Shown here one piece after another: positions 54,625-63,948 of a DNA stretch of 64,000 bases. Origin of the DNA: Pacificibacter marinus. Its GTDB lineage: Bacteria > Pseudomonadota > Alphaproteobacteria > Rhodobacterales > Rhodobacteraceae. The translations under genes and the position numbers were made by a program. Within the stretch, counting starts at the first letter, position 1, and every line of letters starts with the position of its first letter. The DNA lies in NCBI RefSeq assembly GCF_018860505.1, contig NZ_JAHKPU010000018.1, positions 1-64,000 on the forward strand, read 5' to 3'. The notes under the pieces are model-generated. The model saw only the letters and a program-made list of their open reading frames with translations. It ran no database searches and had not been told where the DNA came from.

Positions 54625-55626
54625 TTAGTGCTTGGCGTTGATGGCCTGCGCAGCTGCGATATTGTCTGCGCCAACATCACTTTCGAACTGCGCCCAAACA
54701 GGTTTCATCACGTCGACCCATTCTTGACGTTGTTCTGCAGTCAGTTCACGAATGACACCACCAGCATCCAAAACAGCTTGACGGTTTTCGGCATCAACAT
54801 CGCCAATGGCTGCGTTACGCTCGGCTGTGACTTCTGACATGATCGTGCTCAATTGATCACGAACGTCAGCATCGAGGCTTTCCCACCAGTCAACAGAGGT
54901 CACAACCATGTAGTCCAGCAGACCGTGGTTGGTTTCTGTGGTTCCGTCTTGCACTTCAAAGAATTTTTGACCGTAGATGTTGGACCAAGTGTTTTGCTGA
55001 CCATCCACAACGCCGGTTTGCAGCGCGCCGTACACTTCTGAGAATGCCATAGGCTGTGGAGAGGCATCAAGTGCTTCCATTTGAGCAACCAGCACATCAG
55101 ACGGCTGAACGCGGAACTTGAGACCCGCTGCATCTGCTGGAACGATCAAAGGCTTATTGGCTGAGATTTGTTTCAAACCATTGTGCCAGAAATCAAGACC
55201 CAACAGACCACGACGTACCATGGTTTGTTTCATTGCTTGACCTGTTTCCGAGTTTTGGAACTCGTCCACCGCATCCATGTTTTTGAACATGAATGGCAAG
55301 TCAAAGATGCGGTATTCTTTGGTGAATGTCTCAAACTTGGACAACGACGGAGCCGCCATTTGCACGTCGCCTTGCAGCATCGCCTCTAACACTTGGTCAT
55401 CGTTGTACAATGTGGAGTTCGGGTAAACTTCAACACAGGCTTTGCCGTTCATTTCAGCGTTCACACGATCCATGAACAAATTGGCAGCGATGCCCTTTGG
55501 GTGTTTGTCAGTGTTGGTGACGTGGCTGAATTTGATAACCATTTCGCCGGCATCACAAGCCGCCATTGCAGATGTGGCTGTGACGCTTAAAGCGAGTGCG
55601 GTTGCTGCTGTTGCGAGAAATTTCAT
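54625..55626 (-). CDS. dctP: TRAP transporter substrate-binding protein, C4-dicarboxylate type
   Basis: A 333-residue periplasmic binding protein: signal peptide MKFLATAATALALSVTATSAMA, then a DctP fold with IKFSHVTNTDKHPKGIAANL (residues about 33-52), the carboxylate-binding arginine in LKFRVQPSDVLVAQ (about 172) and FSEVYGALQTGVVDGQQN. The neighbours (dctQ, dctM, dctB, dctD) mark a C4-dicarboxylate TRAP system. ATG 55626 has a GGAGGAC site; a longer frame to 55644 is not supported. Confidence 0.94.
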   Translation of the reverse strand: MKFLATAATALALSVTATSAMAACDAGEMVIKFSHVTNTDKHPKGIAANLFMDRVNAEMNGKACVEVYPNSTLYNDDQVLEAMLQGDVQMAAPSLSKFETFTKEYRIFDLPFMFKNMDAVDEFQNSETGQAMKQTMVRRGLLGLDFWHNGLKQISANKPLIVPADAAGLKFRVQPSDVLVAQMEALDASPQPMAFSEVYGALQTGVVDGQQNTWSNIYGQKFFEVQDGTTETNHGLLDYMVVTSVDWWESLDADVRDQLSTIMSEVTAERNAAIGDVDAENRQAVLDAGGVIRELTAEQRQEWVDVMKPVWAQFESDVGADNIAAAQAINAKH

Positions 55627-55837
55627 GGATGTCCTCCCAGACATAAAGTCAAAATCATTGGCCTGCGTATGATTGCCCTTTGGTACAGGGCTAGACAGGC
55701 TCGATGTATAAATGACAGTTCTGTGATGAGCGCAGCAAGGGGAAGTCTCACATTTATAAAAAATCTCTGTAAATTCATAAAAATCAAAACATTAATGGAC
55801 AATCTGCATGCATAGCTGCCATGCTCCATGTGCATCC

Positions 55838-55855
55838 TGTGCGGATCGTCGCACA
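55838..55855. promoter_or_regulatory. DctD-type enhancer site, distal copy 1
   Basis: TGTGCG-GATCGT-CGCACA, a perfect 6-bp palindrome, about 215-230 bp upstream of the dctP ATG. The same arms occur in copy 2, and I recall a TGTGCGGA...TCCGCACA-type sequence for rhizobial DctD sites. Confidence 0.7.
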
Positions 55856-55870
55856 TACACTAGTTGCAAC

Positions 55871-55888
55871 TGTGCGGATTTTCGCACA
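55871..55888. promoter_or_regulatory. DctD-type enhancer site, distal copy 2
   Basis: TGTGCG-GATTTT-CGCACA within longer arms ACTGTGCG/CGCACAGT (55869-55890). Its centre is 33 bp (three helical turns) from copy 1, so two regulator dimers would lie on one face of the DNA. Confidence 0.72.
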
Positions 55889-55981
55889 GTCAAAACCGAT
55901 ACACTTGACGGCGACATGTTGCCGTTTGCGCCTTGGCCCGCAGCATGGATCAGCTGAGCTGCGCAATAGATATTCGGCCTA

Positions 55982-57223
55982 TCATCGATACAATTCCGCC
56001 CTCACACCGTGGCGTGTGAGCTTGTCGTAAAACGTCTTACGCGGCAGTTTTAACCCCTTTGCAGCCTCGGTCGCATTGCCATCGTGACGTTGAAGCGCTG
56101 AGATCAGCAAGGAACGCTCCACTTGTGCCATTTGCTCGGTTAAGCCCAACTCACCCTCTTGAGGCTCGCCGTCCGACAGCCCCATCGCAAAACGCATCGC
56201 CGCATTCATCAGACTGCGTGCATTGCCAGGCCAGTCTTGGGCCATCAAATTGGCGATGATGTCAGGGGTAATATCTGGCACAGGCAGATTGGTTTGCTCG
56301 CAGGCGATATCAACGTAGTGGCGAAACAGCACAGGAATGTCTTCGGGACGTTCACGCAACGGCGGAATGCGGATGACAGCGGCCTCTAGACGGTAAAATA
56401 AATCGGCAGAAAACGCCCCTGCTTTGGCCAGATCAGACAGATCGGCATAAGACCCCACAATCAAACGTGGGCGATCATGGGTTTCCAACAGGTCCAACAA
56501 GGCAAATTGCGTGTTCGATGGCAAAGCGGCCACTTCGTCGATAAAGACAGACCCACCTTCGGCGTCTTCAAAGGCTGACGTCACCGCAGTTGGGGTCATG
56601 GAAGCGCCAGAGAATTTCAAAAACGGTGCCAGCGACCCCGCAGACAACAGATGCACAACCTCGGCCATTTTGGCCGTGCCCACGCCCGGCTCGCCTGTGA
56701 TCAACACATCAGCAGCAGAGCGTGCCACGGCGCGGGCTTCATCACGCAGGCGCTTGGACAGATCAGACGTGCCGCGTAGCAATCGCGCCGCGGCATCGCC
56801 CGATTCCACTTGGCGTTTCAGGCGGCGATTTTCCAACACCAAAGCCCGCGTGCGCAGGGCTTTTTCCACCACGGCCAACAGTTCCTTGGGCGAACAGGGC
56901 TTTTCTAAGAAATCGAACGCCCCGCCAGAAATACCTTTCACCGCCATCGGAATATCGCCTTCGCCCGTCAGCAAAATCACCGGCAATTCCGGATCGATGC
57001 CTTGCGCGTACTCCAACAGAGCAAACCCGTCTTTGCCCGGCATGCGAATATCGGTGACAACGACGCCTTCGAAATCACGGACGATATGATCTTTGGCCTC
57101 GATGTAAGTTCCCGCCAAGGTGGGCACGAGATCGGCCAACTCAAGGGTTTGCCCCAAGGCTTGGCGTACAGACAGATCATCATCGACCAATAGCACACGG
57201 TCTACAGCATTGGTGCGTTTCAT
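55982..57223 (-). CDS. dctD: DctD-like response regulator with degenerate AAA+ domain
   Basis: A 413-residue response regulator: receiver domain with phospho-acceptor D58 in VVTDIRMPG, a sigma-54-type AAA+ domain (about residues 145-345) and a Fis-type HTH (about 380-405, NATEAAKGLKLPRKTFYDKL). The P-loop reads GEPGVGTAKMAE (177-188): the essential lysine is threonine. The GAFTGA sigma-54 contact loop is absent; the sequence goes from FSGASMTPTAVTS straight to FEDAEGG. Walker B (SVFIDE) and the arginine finger region (FSADLFYRL) remain. The start overlaps the dctB stop by four bases. It probably controls dctPQM without the usual ATPase-driven sigma-54 activation. Confidence 0.9.
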   Translation of the reverse strand: MKRTNAVDRVLLVDDDLSVRQALGQTLELADLVPTLAGTYIEAKDHIVRDFEGVVVTDIRMPGKDGFALLEYAQGIDPELPVILLTGEGDIPMAVKGISGGAFDFLEKPCSPKELLAVVEKALRTRALVLENRRLKRQVESGDAAARLLRGTSDLSKRLRDEARAVARSAADVLITGEPGVGTAKMAEVVHLLSAGSLAPFLKFSGASMTPTAVTSAFEDAEGGSVFIDEVAALPSNTQFALLDLLETHDRPRLIVGSYADLSDLAKAGAFSADLFYRLEAAVIRIPPLRERPEDIPVLFRHYVDIACEQTNLPVPDITPDIIANLMAQDWPGNARSLMNAAMRFAMGLSDGEPQEGELGLTEQMAQVERSLLISALQRHDGNATEAAKGLKLPRKTFYDKLTRHGVRAELYR

Positions 57224-59040
57224 AATAAGGCCTCCTCAGCAGCGTTACGGGGTTTTGCCGCGGGCAATTCGATCACAAAAGACGCGCCGCCCGCCTTCGC
57301 ATTGGCACCACGAATATTGCCGCCAAAACTTTGGATCAAACCATAGGAAATCGACAGGCCAAGCCCCATACCTTGGGCGGCGCCGACATGTTTGGTGGTG
57401 TAAAAAGGTTCGAACATTTTTTCCGGATCCGAAATCCCCGGCCCTGTATCACTGATGCGCAGGCGCACAGGATCATCGTTTTGGCCTGATGGGGTTATGG
57501 CAATGGTGATGCGCCTGACATCGCTATCTGCCATTGCATCCACAGCGTTTGACACAAGGTTCATCACCACCTGCTGCAAACGCACATCACCGCCGCGCAC
57601 CCATGCCCGCGGCTCTGGCACCCAATCGACGGTGACACCCGCGCCAGAAATTTTACCTGTGGTCATTTCCAAAGCGGCATCGACAACAGCACTGAGATCA
57701 ACGTCGGAAATAGCCTCATTTTCTTGGCGCGCAAACGCCCGCAGGTTTTTTATAATCCGCCCCATGCGCCGCGACAATTCAGCAATACGCCCAAGATTTT
57801 CACCTGCTTTGTCCGTATTGCCGCGTTCCAAAAACAGTTGCGCATTCTCAGAAAAGCTGCGGATGGCCATAAGCGGCTGGTTCAATTCATGCGAAATTCC
57901 TGCCGACATCTCACCCAGCGCCGACAGCTTTCCAGCTTGCACCAAATCGGCTTGGGCCCGTTTCAGACGCGCCTCGGCTTCTTCACGCTCTGACACTTCG
58001 CGCATCAAATCACGGTTGGCGATTTCCAGATCCGCGGTGCGCGTGGCAACGCGCGCCTCAAGGCGGGCATTGGCCTCGGACAGGGTGCGTCTGCGTTCGG
58101 TGGCCAGCACCAAAAACGCGCCAAAGGCCAAAGCAATCGCCGCCACCAGACCCGCTTGCAGCCCCGCTATCGCGCGCACAGGGGCCAGATCATACAATAG
58201 CTCGCCGGTCATATCGATCACGGGCAAAGGTTGGCGGATGTGCAAAACACTGGCGGGGATATACGGACCAGCCTGCATAGTCCAAATATCATGACCAGAA
58301 ATCACGCGTTTGCGCACCACAGGAAAAGCGCCAGCACTGCCCCCCGCCAAAATCAACTCGGTGCGATTGGACACAAAAATCACATCCGCCGTGTCCGTGA
58401 AATAGACAGCAAAAGGATCAGCCGGCCACCCCCATTCAATCGATTCCATATCGACACTGACCAAAACAGCGCCCAGCGCCGCGCCCCCTGGTTTGAACAC
58501 AGGGGCAGCATAGACAAAGCGGCGCGCGCCATCGGTATCGACAAAATGCGCCACGCCCAGCGCGCCGTTCATCGCACGCTCAAAGGCAGCGCGCGCGCCA
58601 TTGGGCAGCTTCCCCTCTTGAGAGGCCGCAAGCACCAGACCGGATTTGGACACCAGCATCAAAGATTGCGACCCAGTCTTATCCGCCATACTTTGCAGCA
58701 AAAGCGCAGTAGACGTCTGTTTTTGATATAAAATGTCATCCGCAGCATCGCTTTGCAGCACCAAAGACAAAACGGTGGGGTGTTCGGCGATAAACACTGA
58801 CAGCTCACGGTAACGCCCCAAACCACTGCGCAGCCGGTCGGTAGACAGCGCCAAATCCGCACGCGCGCGCGCGGCGGCCTGATCCAGTGCTGCGCGAAAG
58901 GCCAAAGCATAGACACCAGCACCGATCATGGCGACCACCAGTACGAGACTACAGACCTCGACCAATCGCCGTCTTAAAGCGCGGGAGGGCAAATCATCTA
59001 TCTTTGTTTGCAGGTCAACGGTGTTCATAGGGACGCACAT
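57220..59040 (-). CDS. dctB: DctB-like sensor histidine kinase
   Basis: A 606-residue membrane kinase: N-terminal helix (LVLVVAMIGAGVYALAF), a periplasmic PDC/dCache-type sensor (about residues 50-290; VFVSNRTELILAGG is the typical end), second helix (about 300), coiled coil, HisKA H-box LGEMSAGISHELNQPLMAIR (about 400) and HATPase_c with N-box VVMNLVSNAVDAM, G-boxes DTGPGISDPEKMF and GMGLGLSISYGL. ATG 59040 follows AGGAG. DctB-type sensors read periplasmic C4-dicarboxylates and phosphorylate DctD. Confidence 0.94.
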   Translation of the reverse strand: MCVPMNTVDLQTKIDDLPSRALRRRLVEVCSLVLVVAMIGAGVYALAFRAALDQAAARARADLALSTDRLRSGLGRYRELSVFIAEHPTVLSLVLQSDAADDILYQKQTSTALLLQSMADKTGSQSLMLVSKSGLVLAASQEGKLPNGARAAFERAMNGALGVAHFVDTDGARRFVYAAPVFKPGGAALGAVLVSVDMESIEWGWPADPFAVYFTDTADVIFVSNRTELILAGGSAGAFPVVRKRVISGHDIWTMQAGPYIPASVLHIRQPLPVIDMTGELLYDLAPVRAIAGLQAGLVAAIALAFGAFLVLATERRRTLSEANARLEARVATRTADLEIANRDLMREVSEREEAEARLKRAQADLVQAGKLSALGEMSAGISHELNQPLMAIRSFSENAQLFLERGNTDKAGENLGRIAELSRRMGRIIKNLRAFARQENEAISDVDLSAVVDAALEMTTGKISGAGVTVDWVPEPRAWVRGGDVRLQQVVMNLVSNAVDAMADSDVRRITIAITPSGQNDDPVRLRISDTGPGISDPEKMFEPFYTTKHVGAAQGMGLGLSISYGLIQSFGGNIRGANAKAGGASFVIELPAAKPRNAAEEALL

Positions 59041-59151
59041 TAGAAACTCCTGCTTGCAAAGCAAAGCGCCAAGCAGCACCTTCCCAATGTCTTTCAATGG
59101 ACAGTGTTTGATTTGCCCATATAACCACCCCAACCTGATAGAGACTTTGCG

Positions 59152-60357
59152 ATGGAAACCATTCTTCAAGACCCCAAGTGCCCGACTTTCGTGCAAGATC
59201 CCTATAAGTTCTATGACACTCTACGTGACTTAGGGCCTATCGCCTATTGGCAGGACTTAGGTCTACCGGTGATTGCCTCATACGACGGCGTGACCATGGG
59301 GTTACGAGATCGGCGGTTTGGGCGCGAGGCCCCTGAGGGGTTCAAACCTGCACACCCTGAACATTTGCGTGCGTTTTACGATGTGGATGATCACTCTATG
59401 CTGGAACTGGAAGGCGATCGTCATACGCGTCTGCGCGGTCTGGTGTTACGGGCCTTTACCTCTCGGCGGATCAAAGAACTGGCCCCAGAGATCACCCAGA
59501 CCTGTCACGATTTGATTGATGCCTTCCCCGCTAAGCACACGGGTGAGGGGTTCGATCTGCTGCAGGCCTATGCCACCCCCTTACCCATTCGCATTATTTC
59601 CAAGCTTTTGGGCGTGCCTCAGGATATGGGTGATCAATTACTGGCATGGTCTAACGCTATGGTGGCGGTCTACACGCCCAACTGCCCGATTGAGACACAG
59701 ATCGCTGCCGCAACTGCAGCAACGGATTTTTCAGACTTTATGCGCGCCTATGTCGACGAACGCCGCCTAAGCCCTGCCGATGATTTGATCTCGCATTTGA
59801 TTGCAGCTGAGGAAGATGGTGAAAAGCTATCGACGCAAGAATTGATCACCACCTGTATTTTGCTGCTCAACGCTGGGCATGAGGCGACAGTGCACTCTAT
59901 TGGTATCGCAGTGAAAACCCTGCTTGAACACCAAACCCCTGTTGAGATGCTAACGGATCCCGCGATTGATGGCACGGTAGAGGAACTCTTGCGCTATGAT
60001 CCCCCCCTACATTTGTTCCAGCGTTGGGTGAATGAGGACACAACCTTTTTGGGGCAAGACTTTAAAAAGGGTGACAAAATCGGTCTTTTGCTAGGGGCCG
60101 CCAATCGTGACGATGATGCTTGGGATGATCCCCATGTCTTTGACCCCACCCGTAAAGTGAAACAAAACGCGTCTTTTGGCGGCGGCATCCATTTTTGCGT
60201 CGGCGCGCCCCTTGCGCGGCTTGAAATGCGCATCGCCCTGCCCGTGTTGTTTGATCGCTGTCCAGATCTGCGACTCACCTCTGCCCCCCGTTATGCCAAC
60301 ACATGGCATTTTCATGGGCTTGAGAGGCTGATGGTTACGGGTGCTTGCTTAATATAA
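59152..60357 (+). CDS. Cytochrome P450
   Basis: A 401-residue soluble bacterial P450. I-helix LLNAGHEATVHSIGIA (oxygen-activating acid/threonine; about residue 240), K-helix ExxR in EELLRYDPPLHLFQ (about 279), and the heme loop FGGGIHFCVGAPLARLEMRI with the cysteine ligand. There is no ferredoxin or reductase gene next to it. It is transcribed divergently from dctBD. Such P450s act on terpenes, fatty acids or xenobiotics; the substrate is not known. Confidence 0.93.
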   Translation: METILQDPKCPTFVQDPYKFYDTLRDLGPIAYWQDLGLPVIASYDGVTMGLRDRRFGREAPEGFKPAHPEHLRAFYDVDDHSMLELEGDRHTRLRGLVLRAFTSRRIKELAPEITQTCHDLIDAFPAKHTGEGFDLLQAYATPLPIRIISKLLGVPQDMGDQLLAWSNAMVAVYTPNCPIETQIAAATAATDFSDFMRAYVDERRLSPADDLISHLIAAEEDGEKLSTQELITTCILLLNAGHEATVHSIGIAVKTLLEHQTPVEMLTDPAIDGTVEELLRYDPPLHLFQRWVNEDTTFLGQDFKKGDKIGLLLGAANRDDDAWDDPHVFDPTRKVKQNASFGGGIHFCVGAPLARLEMRIALPVLFDRCPDLRLTSAPRYANTWHFHGLERLMVTGACLI

Positions 60358-60386
60358 ATAGTACAGGGGAAATGAGCCGTTTTGAC

Positions 60387-61109
60387 TTATTGCTGCCCCA
60401 TGATCCTCGGGTTGATTTCACACTCGAATCTTGTGTTGTATTCAGCCGAAGAAAAAACTGCGCCAACATTGCAGAGCGCTTTGATCATCTGATCTCTTGG
60501 TTTTCGAAATCCAACGCTATCAGTATAGTTATCATTCCAACGCACGAGGACATTGTCGAGAAACGTTAGGTTATTTGCATCTCTCTCATTTAAAATTCGG
60601 CTGAACTCCCTAAGCTCCGTTAGGCCTGAATCCTCGCCCATATAATAGTAATGACGAACGAGACTCTTATTAAAATCAATAATCGAGCCTACATCATGGC
60701 TATCATAGAGCAAGTAGCTCAAAGCAGGGATTTCAGAATGGTAAACTTCAGGGTTATCGATACCGATACTATAGAAAACTGACTCTAACATATCGCTTTC
60801 ACACGTCATTGTATCCAGTAGTTCAAGCATTGTGCTGCGCCCTTGTGGATCCTGATGTTTACAGCGTCCAATCCATTCCCGAACGTCTGAAATTTCTTGG
60901 GTATTATCAAAAGCACCGCAGAAATTTACTTTAAAATCATCTTTATTACATCTCACGCCTGCCATGCCCATGTAACGACCAAACTCATCTTTAGGAATAT
61001 CAATCGCTGTTGGATAAGGTGTCGTATTGCACGAAACACAATCCTCATCAGCCGCGACACCAGTCGCAAAAACGAAAATCAGTCCAATCAAGCTCATTTT
61101 TTTCAACAT
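60387..61109 (-). CDS. Secreted cysteine-containing protein of unknown function
   Basis: A 240-residue protein with a signal peptide (MLKKMSLIGLIFVFATGVAA, cleaved before DEDCVSCN). The mature chain has an N-terminal CVSC pair (about residues 24-27) and about six further cysteines, so it may be disulfide-rich and periplasmic or secreted. ATG 61109 has a GGGAAG site; the longer frame (to 61310) has another composition and is discounted. The gene is richer in A+T than its neighbours and convergent with the P450 gene. I do not recognise a family. Confidence 0.7.
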   Translation of the reverse strand: MLKKMSLIGLIFVFATGVAADEDCVSCNTTPYPTAIDIPKDEFGRYMGMAGVRCNKDDFKVNFCGAFDNTQEISDVREWIGRCKHQDPQGRSTMLELLDTMTCESDMLESVFYSIGIDNPEVYHSEIPALSYLLYDSHDVGSIIDFNKSLVRHYYYMGEDSGLTELREFSRILNERDANNLTFLDNVLVRWNDNYTDSVGFRKPRDQMIKALCNVGAVFSSAEYNTRFECEINPRIMGQQ

Positions 61110-61347
61110 CACGACTTCCCTAAACCGACATTCCCCAAATGGTGCCATTTGACGTGAGAATTGCTTGAAACTGGCCGCGTGACAAGCCTTTTGCGCGCCA
61201 AGCAGCTCTGCGGTCACGCGGGCTGCTGGGACAGGGCGGATTAGGCCTTTCCCTTTGGAAGCCTCTCTTAAAGCGTCCTCTTGAAGCTCACTGCGCTCAC
61301 CGCTACACACTTATCCAACATATCTCACAACCAAGTAGGCTTTCCCC
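61110..61347. other. Region before trpC with a coding-like G+C-rich block
   Basis: 238 bases. 61140-61310 on the minus strand is open and G+C-richer than the hypothetical gene it continues into (for example a frame reading LIRPVPAARVTAELLGAQKA), which looks like a relic or repeat rather than part of that gene. The 3' end next to trpC should carry its promoter now that the operon is split. I cannot identify the relic. Confidence 0.4.
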
Positions 61348-62148
61348 ATGGCAAATGTTCTCGACAAAATCAAAGCTTACAAACTCGAAGAAGTCGCCGC
61401 AGCTAAACTCAAGACGCCTCTTGCTGAACTTGAAGCGGCTGCCAAAACTCAGGCGCCAACGCGTGGCTTTGCCTCTGCGTTGCAGATAGCGGCCACAACC
61501 GGATACGGTCTTATTGCCGAAGTCAAAAAGGCCTCCCCCTCCAAAGGACTGATCCGCGCGGATTTCAACCCGCCCGTTTTGGCCAAAGCCTATGAGGATG
61601 GCGGCGCGACATGTCTATCCGTGCTGACTGATACCCCGTCTTTCCAAGGCGCACCTGAGTTTTTGATCCAAGCCCGTGCGGCAGTCAGCCTGCCCGTGCT
61701 GCGCAAAGACTTCATGTATGACACCTACCAAGTGGCCGAGGCCCGCGCTTGGGGCGCTGATGCTATTTTGGTGATCATGGCCTCTGTGTCTGACGCGCAG
61801 GCGCTTGAACTGGAAGACGCCGCCATGGCGCACGGCATGGATGTTTTGGTCGAAGTGCATGATGAGGACGAACTGACACGGGCACTCGCGTTGAAATCGC
61901 CGCTTTTGGGCGTCAACAACCGTAATTTGAAAACCTTTGAAACCTCTTTGGACACCACTGTACGTCTATCGAGAATGGTGCCGAGTGGCAAATTGCTTGT
62001 CTGCGAAAGCGGGCTCAGCACCGCTGACGATCTGGCCGCGATGGCCCCACATGGTGCGCGCACTTTCTTGATCGGCGAAAGCCTGATGCGCCAAGACGAT
62101 GTCACGGCTGCCACCCGCGCTTTGCTGGCCAATCCCGTTCCCGCATAA
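61348..62148 (+). CDS. trpC: Indole-3-glycerol phosphate synthase
   Basis: A 266-residue TIM-barrel enzyme of tryptophan synthesis. [19 protein letters not shown] (about residues 53-71), [14 protein letters not shown] and [14 protein letters not shown] are its phosphate/substrate motifs. It begins the trpC-moaC-moeA run. In related genomes it directly follows trpD; here an unrelated 9.7 kb lies between. Confidence 0.97.
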   Translation: MANVLDKIKAYKLEEVAAAKLKTPLAELEAAAKTQAPTRGFASALQIAATTGYGLIAEVKKASPSKGLIRADFNPPVLAKAYEDGGATCLSVLTDTPSFQGAPEFLIQARAAVSLPVLRKDFMYDTYQVAEARAWGADAILVIMASVSDAQALELEDAAMAHGMDVLVEVHDEDELTRALALKSPLLGVNNRNLKTFETSLDTTVRLSRMVPSGKLLVCESGLSTADDLAAMAPHGARTFLIGESLMRQDDVTAATRALLANPVPA

Positions 62149-62169
62149 CCTTCAGATAAGGATCACACC

Positions 62170-62658
62170 ATGGCAGACCTGACCCATTTCGACGACGCTG
62201 GCCACGCGCATATGGTGGATGTCTCGGACAAAGCCGTGACAGATCGCTTGGCCACAGCCGAGGCCGCAATCAAAATGCGCCCCGAAACGCTGGCGCATAT
62301 CACCCAAGGCACCGCGAAAAAAGGTGACGTTTTGGGTGTTGCGCGACTTGCAGGCATCATGGGGGCCAAGAAAACCTCTGATTTGATCCCTTTATGTCAT
62401 CCTCTACCGATCACCAAAGTCACGTTGGATCTTACCCCCGACGAGACCCTGCCCGGTGTGCGCGTCACTGCCACGGTGAAAACATCCGGTCAAACCGGCG
62501 TGGAAATGGAAGCGCTCACTGCTGCCTCCACCGCCGCTTTGACCGTCTACGATATGCTGAAAGCCGCTGAAAAAGGCATGGAAATCGTGTCTATTCGCCT
62601 GTTGCGTAAAGAAGGCGGCAAATCAGGCGTCTACACCTTGGACGAGAGCCCATCATGA
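62170..62658 (+). CDS. moaC: Cyclic pyranopterin monophosphate synthase
   Basis: A 162-residue MoaC, which with MoaA converts GTP to cyclic pyranopterin phosphate for molybdenum cofactor. Family motifs: [16 protein letters not shown] near the start, [16 protein letters not shown] (about residues 74-90), [20 protein letters not shown] and [19 protein letters not shown]. It lies 21 bp after trpC and overlaps moeA by four bases. Confidence 0.97.
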   Translation: MADLTHFDDAGHAHMVDVSDKAVTDRLATAEAAIKMRPETLAHITQGTAKKGDVLGVARLAGIMGAKKTSDLIPLCHPLPITKVTLDLTPDETLPGVRVTATVKTSGQTGVEMEALTAASTAALTVYDMLKAAEKGMEIVSIRLLRKEGGKSGVYTLDESPS

Positions 62659-63824
62659 TTTCTGTTGCGGAGGCCCTTGATCACGTCTTTTCACTTTGCT
62701 GTCCTTTAGACACTGAAACCATCCCATTGCGCCAAGGCCTTGGCCGTGTTCTGGCAACAGACGCCGTGGCCACCCGCAATCAACCGCCGTTTTCGGCCTC
62801 GATCATGGATGGATACGCCGTACGCGACGACGAAAGCCACATTGGTGCGCAGTTCACCGTGATTGGCGAATCCGCCGCAGGCCATGCCTATGCAGGTCAG
62901 ATTGAAGCCGGTCAGGCGCTGCGTATTTTCACCGGCGCGCCTGTGCCGACCGGTGCCAGCCGCGTGATCATCCAAGAAAACGTCACACGGACGGGCGATG
63001 TGATCACGCAAACAGATGTGTCCAGCACCACCAATATCCGCGACATCGGCGCTGACTTCAAAGTGGGCGATACCGTCAAAGCCCCGCGCAGACTCACGTC
63101 ACGCGATTTGGCCCTGCTCGCCTCGATGAACATTGCCGAAATCACCGTCACCCGTAAACCCATTGTGGCGCTGATTGCCACAGGTGACGAATTGGTCATG
63201 CCGGGTGAGACACCGAAAGATGCGCAGATCATCACGTCCAACACTTTCGGCTTGGCGGCTATGGTAGAGACCGCTGGCGGCATCGCGCGGATGCTGCCTA
63301 TTGCACGCGACAATGAGGCTTCCTTGCGCCATGTGCTCAGCCTTGCCCAAGGCGCCGACCTGATCGTCACGATCGGCGGGGCTTCTGTGGGCGACCATGA
63401 CATCGTTGGCAAAGTTGCGATGGATATGGGATTAGAGCGCGCCTTTTACAAAGTCGCCATGCGCCCGGGCAAACCGCTTATGGCGGGAAAAATCGATGGG
63501 TCTATGATGCTGGGCCTTCCGGGCAACCCTGTGTCCTCTTTGGTCACAGCTCAGCTGTTCATGCTGCCCGCCTTGTATAAAATGCTTGGCCTTGGTGAAG
63601 CTCCGCTTGCAACTTTGCGGCACCCTTTGGCCGAAGATCTGCCCGCCAACGGCCCCCGCGCCCATTACATGCGTGCCATCACATCTGATCGTGGCGTAAT
63701 CCCTATGCACAGCCAAGACAGCGCACTTTTGCGTATTCTGTCTGACTCTGACGCCTTGATCGTGCGTGCGCCTTTCGCACCAGCCATGCGAGCTGGCGAT
63801 CTTGTGGACGTCATTTTTCTATAA
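62655..63824 (+). CDS. moeA: Molybdopterin molybdenumtransferase
   Basis: A 389-residue MoeA, which inserts molybdate into adenylylated molybdopterin. Motifs: [15 protein letters not shown] near the N-terminus, [20 protein letters not shown] (about residues 170-190), [22 protein letters not shown] and [15 protein letters not shown]. It overlaps moaC. The usual next gene, lexA, is not seen in the remaining 176 bases. Confidence 0.97.
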   Translation: MISVAEALDHVFSLCCPLDTETIPLRQGLGRVLATDAVATRNQPPFSASIMDGYAVRDDESHIGAQFTVIGESAAGHAYAGQIEAGQALRIFTGAPVPTGASRVIIQENVTRTGDVITQTDVSSTTNIRDIGADFKVGDTVKAPRRLTSRDLALLASMNIAEITVTRKPIVALIATGDELVMPGETPKDAQIITSNTFGLAAMVETAGGIARMLPIARDNEASLRHVLSLAQGADLIVTIGGASVGDHDIVGKVAMDMGLERAFYKVAMRPGKPLMAGKIDGSMMLGLPGNPVSSLVTAQLFMLPALYKMLGLGEAPLATLRHPLAEDLPANGPRAHYMRAITSDRGVIPMHSQDSALLRILSDSDALIVRAPFAPAMRAGDLVDVIFL

Positions 63825-63846
63825 AATACGCTTCATTCGATTAACC

Positions 63847-63862
63847 TTAACGTTGATTTAAC
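63847..63862. promoter_or_regulatory. CtrA binding site
   Basis: TTAA-CGTTGAT-TTAAC is a perfect match to TTAA-N7-TTAA(C), the full CtrA consensus. It lies about 100 bp upstream of the partial gene that begins at 63949, in a usable promoter position. Confidence 0.65.
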
Positions 63863-63948
63863 CAAAAAACACTCTTCTGCACTCACGACACCAATCGCTG
63901 GGCCGTCTCGCCCCGCATTCCGTGATCCACCCGAGCAGGAGAGTATCG

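Larger units (their letters stand above)
55627..55981. other. dctP regulatory region between dctP and dctD
   Basis: 355 bases with no gene. They hold two DctD-like palindromes at 55838-55888, an A+T-rich stretch (55745-55800) and the dctP ribosome site. A weak GG-N10-GC match to a sigma-54 promoter lies on the minus strand near 55657-55675 (AGGGCA...TACGCA) but misses several consensus bases. A sigma-70 promoter was not clearly found. Confidence 0.6.

Noticed and set aside
55657-55675. Sigma-54 promoter for dctP
   Set aside because: Only the GG-N10-GC spacing matches; the rest of the consensus is poor, and DctD appears unable to activate sigma-54, so I do not call it.
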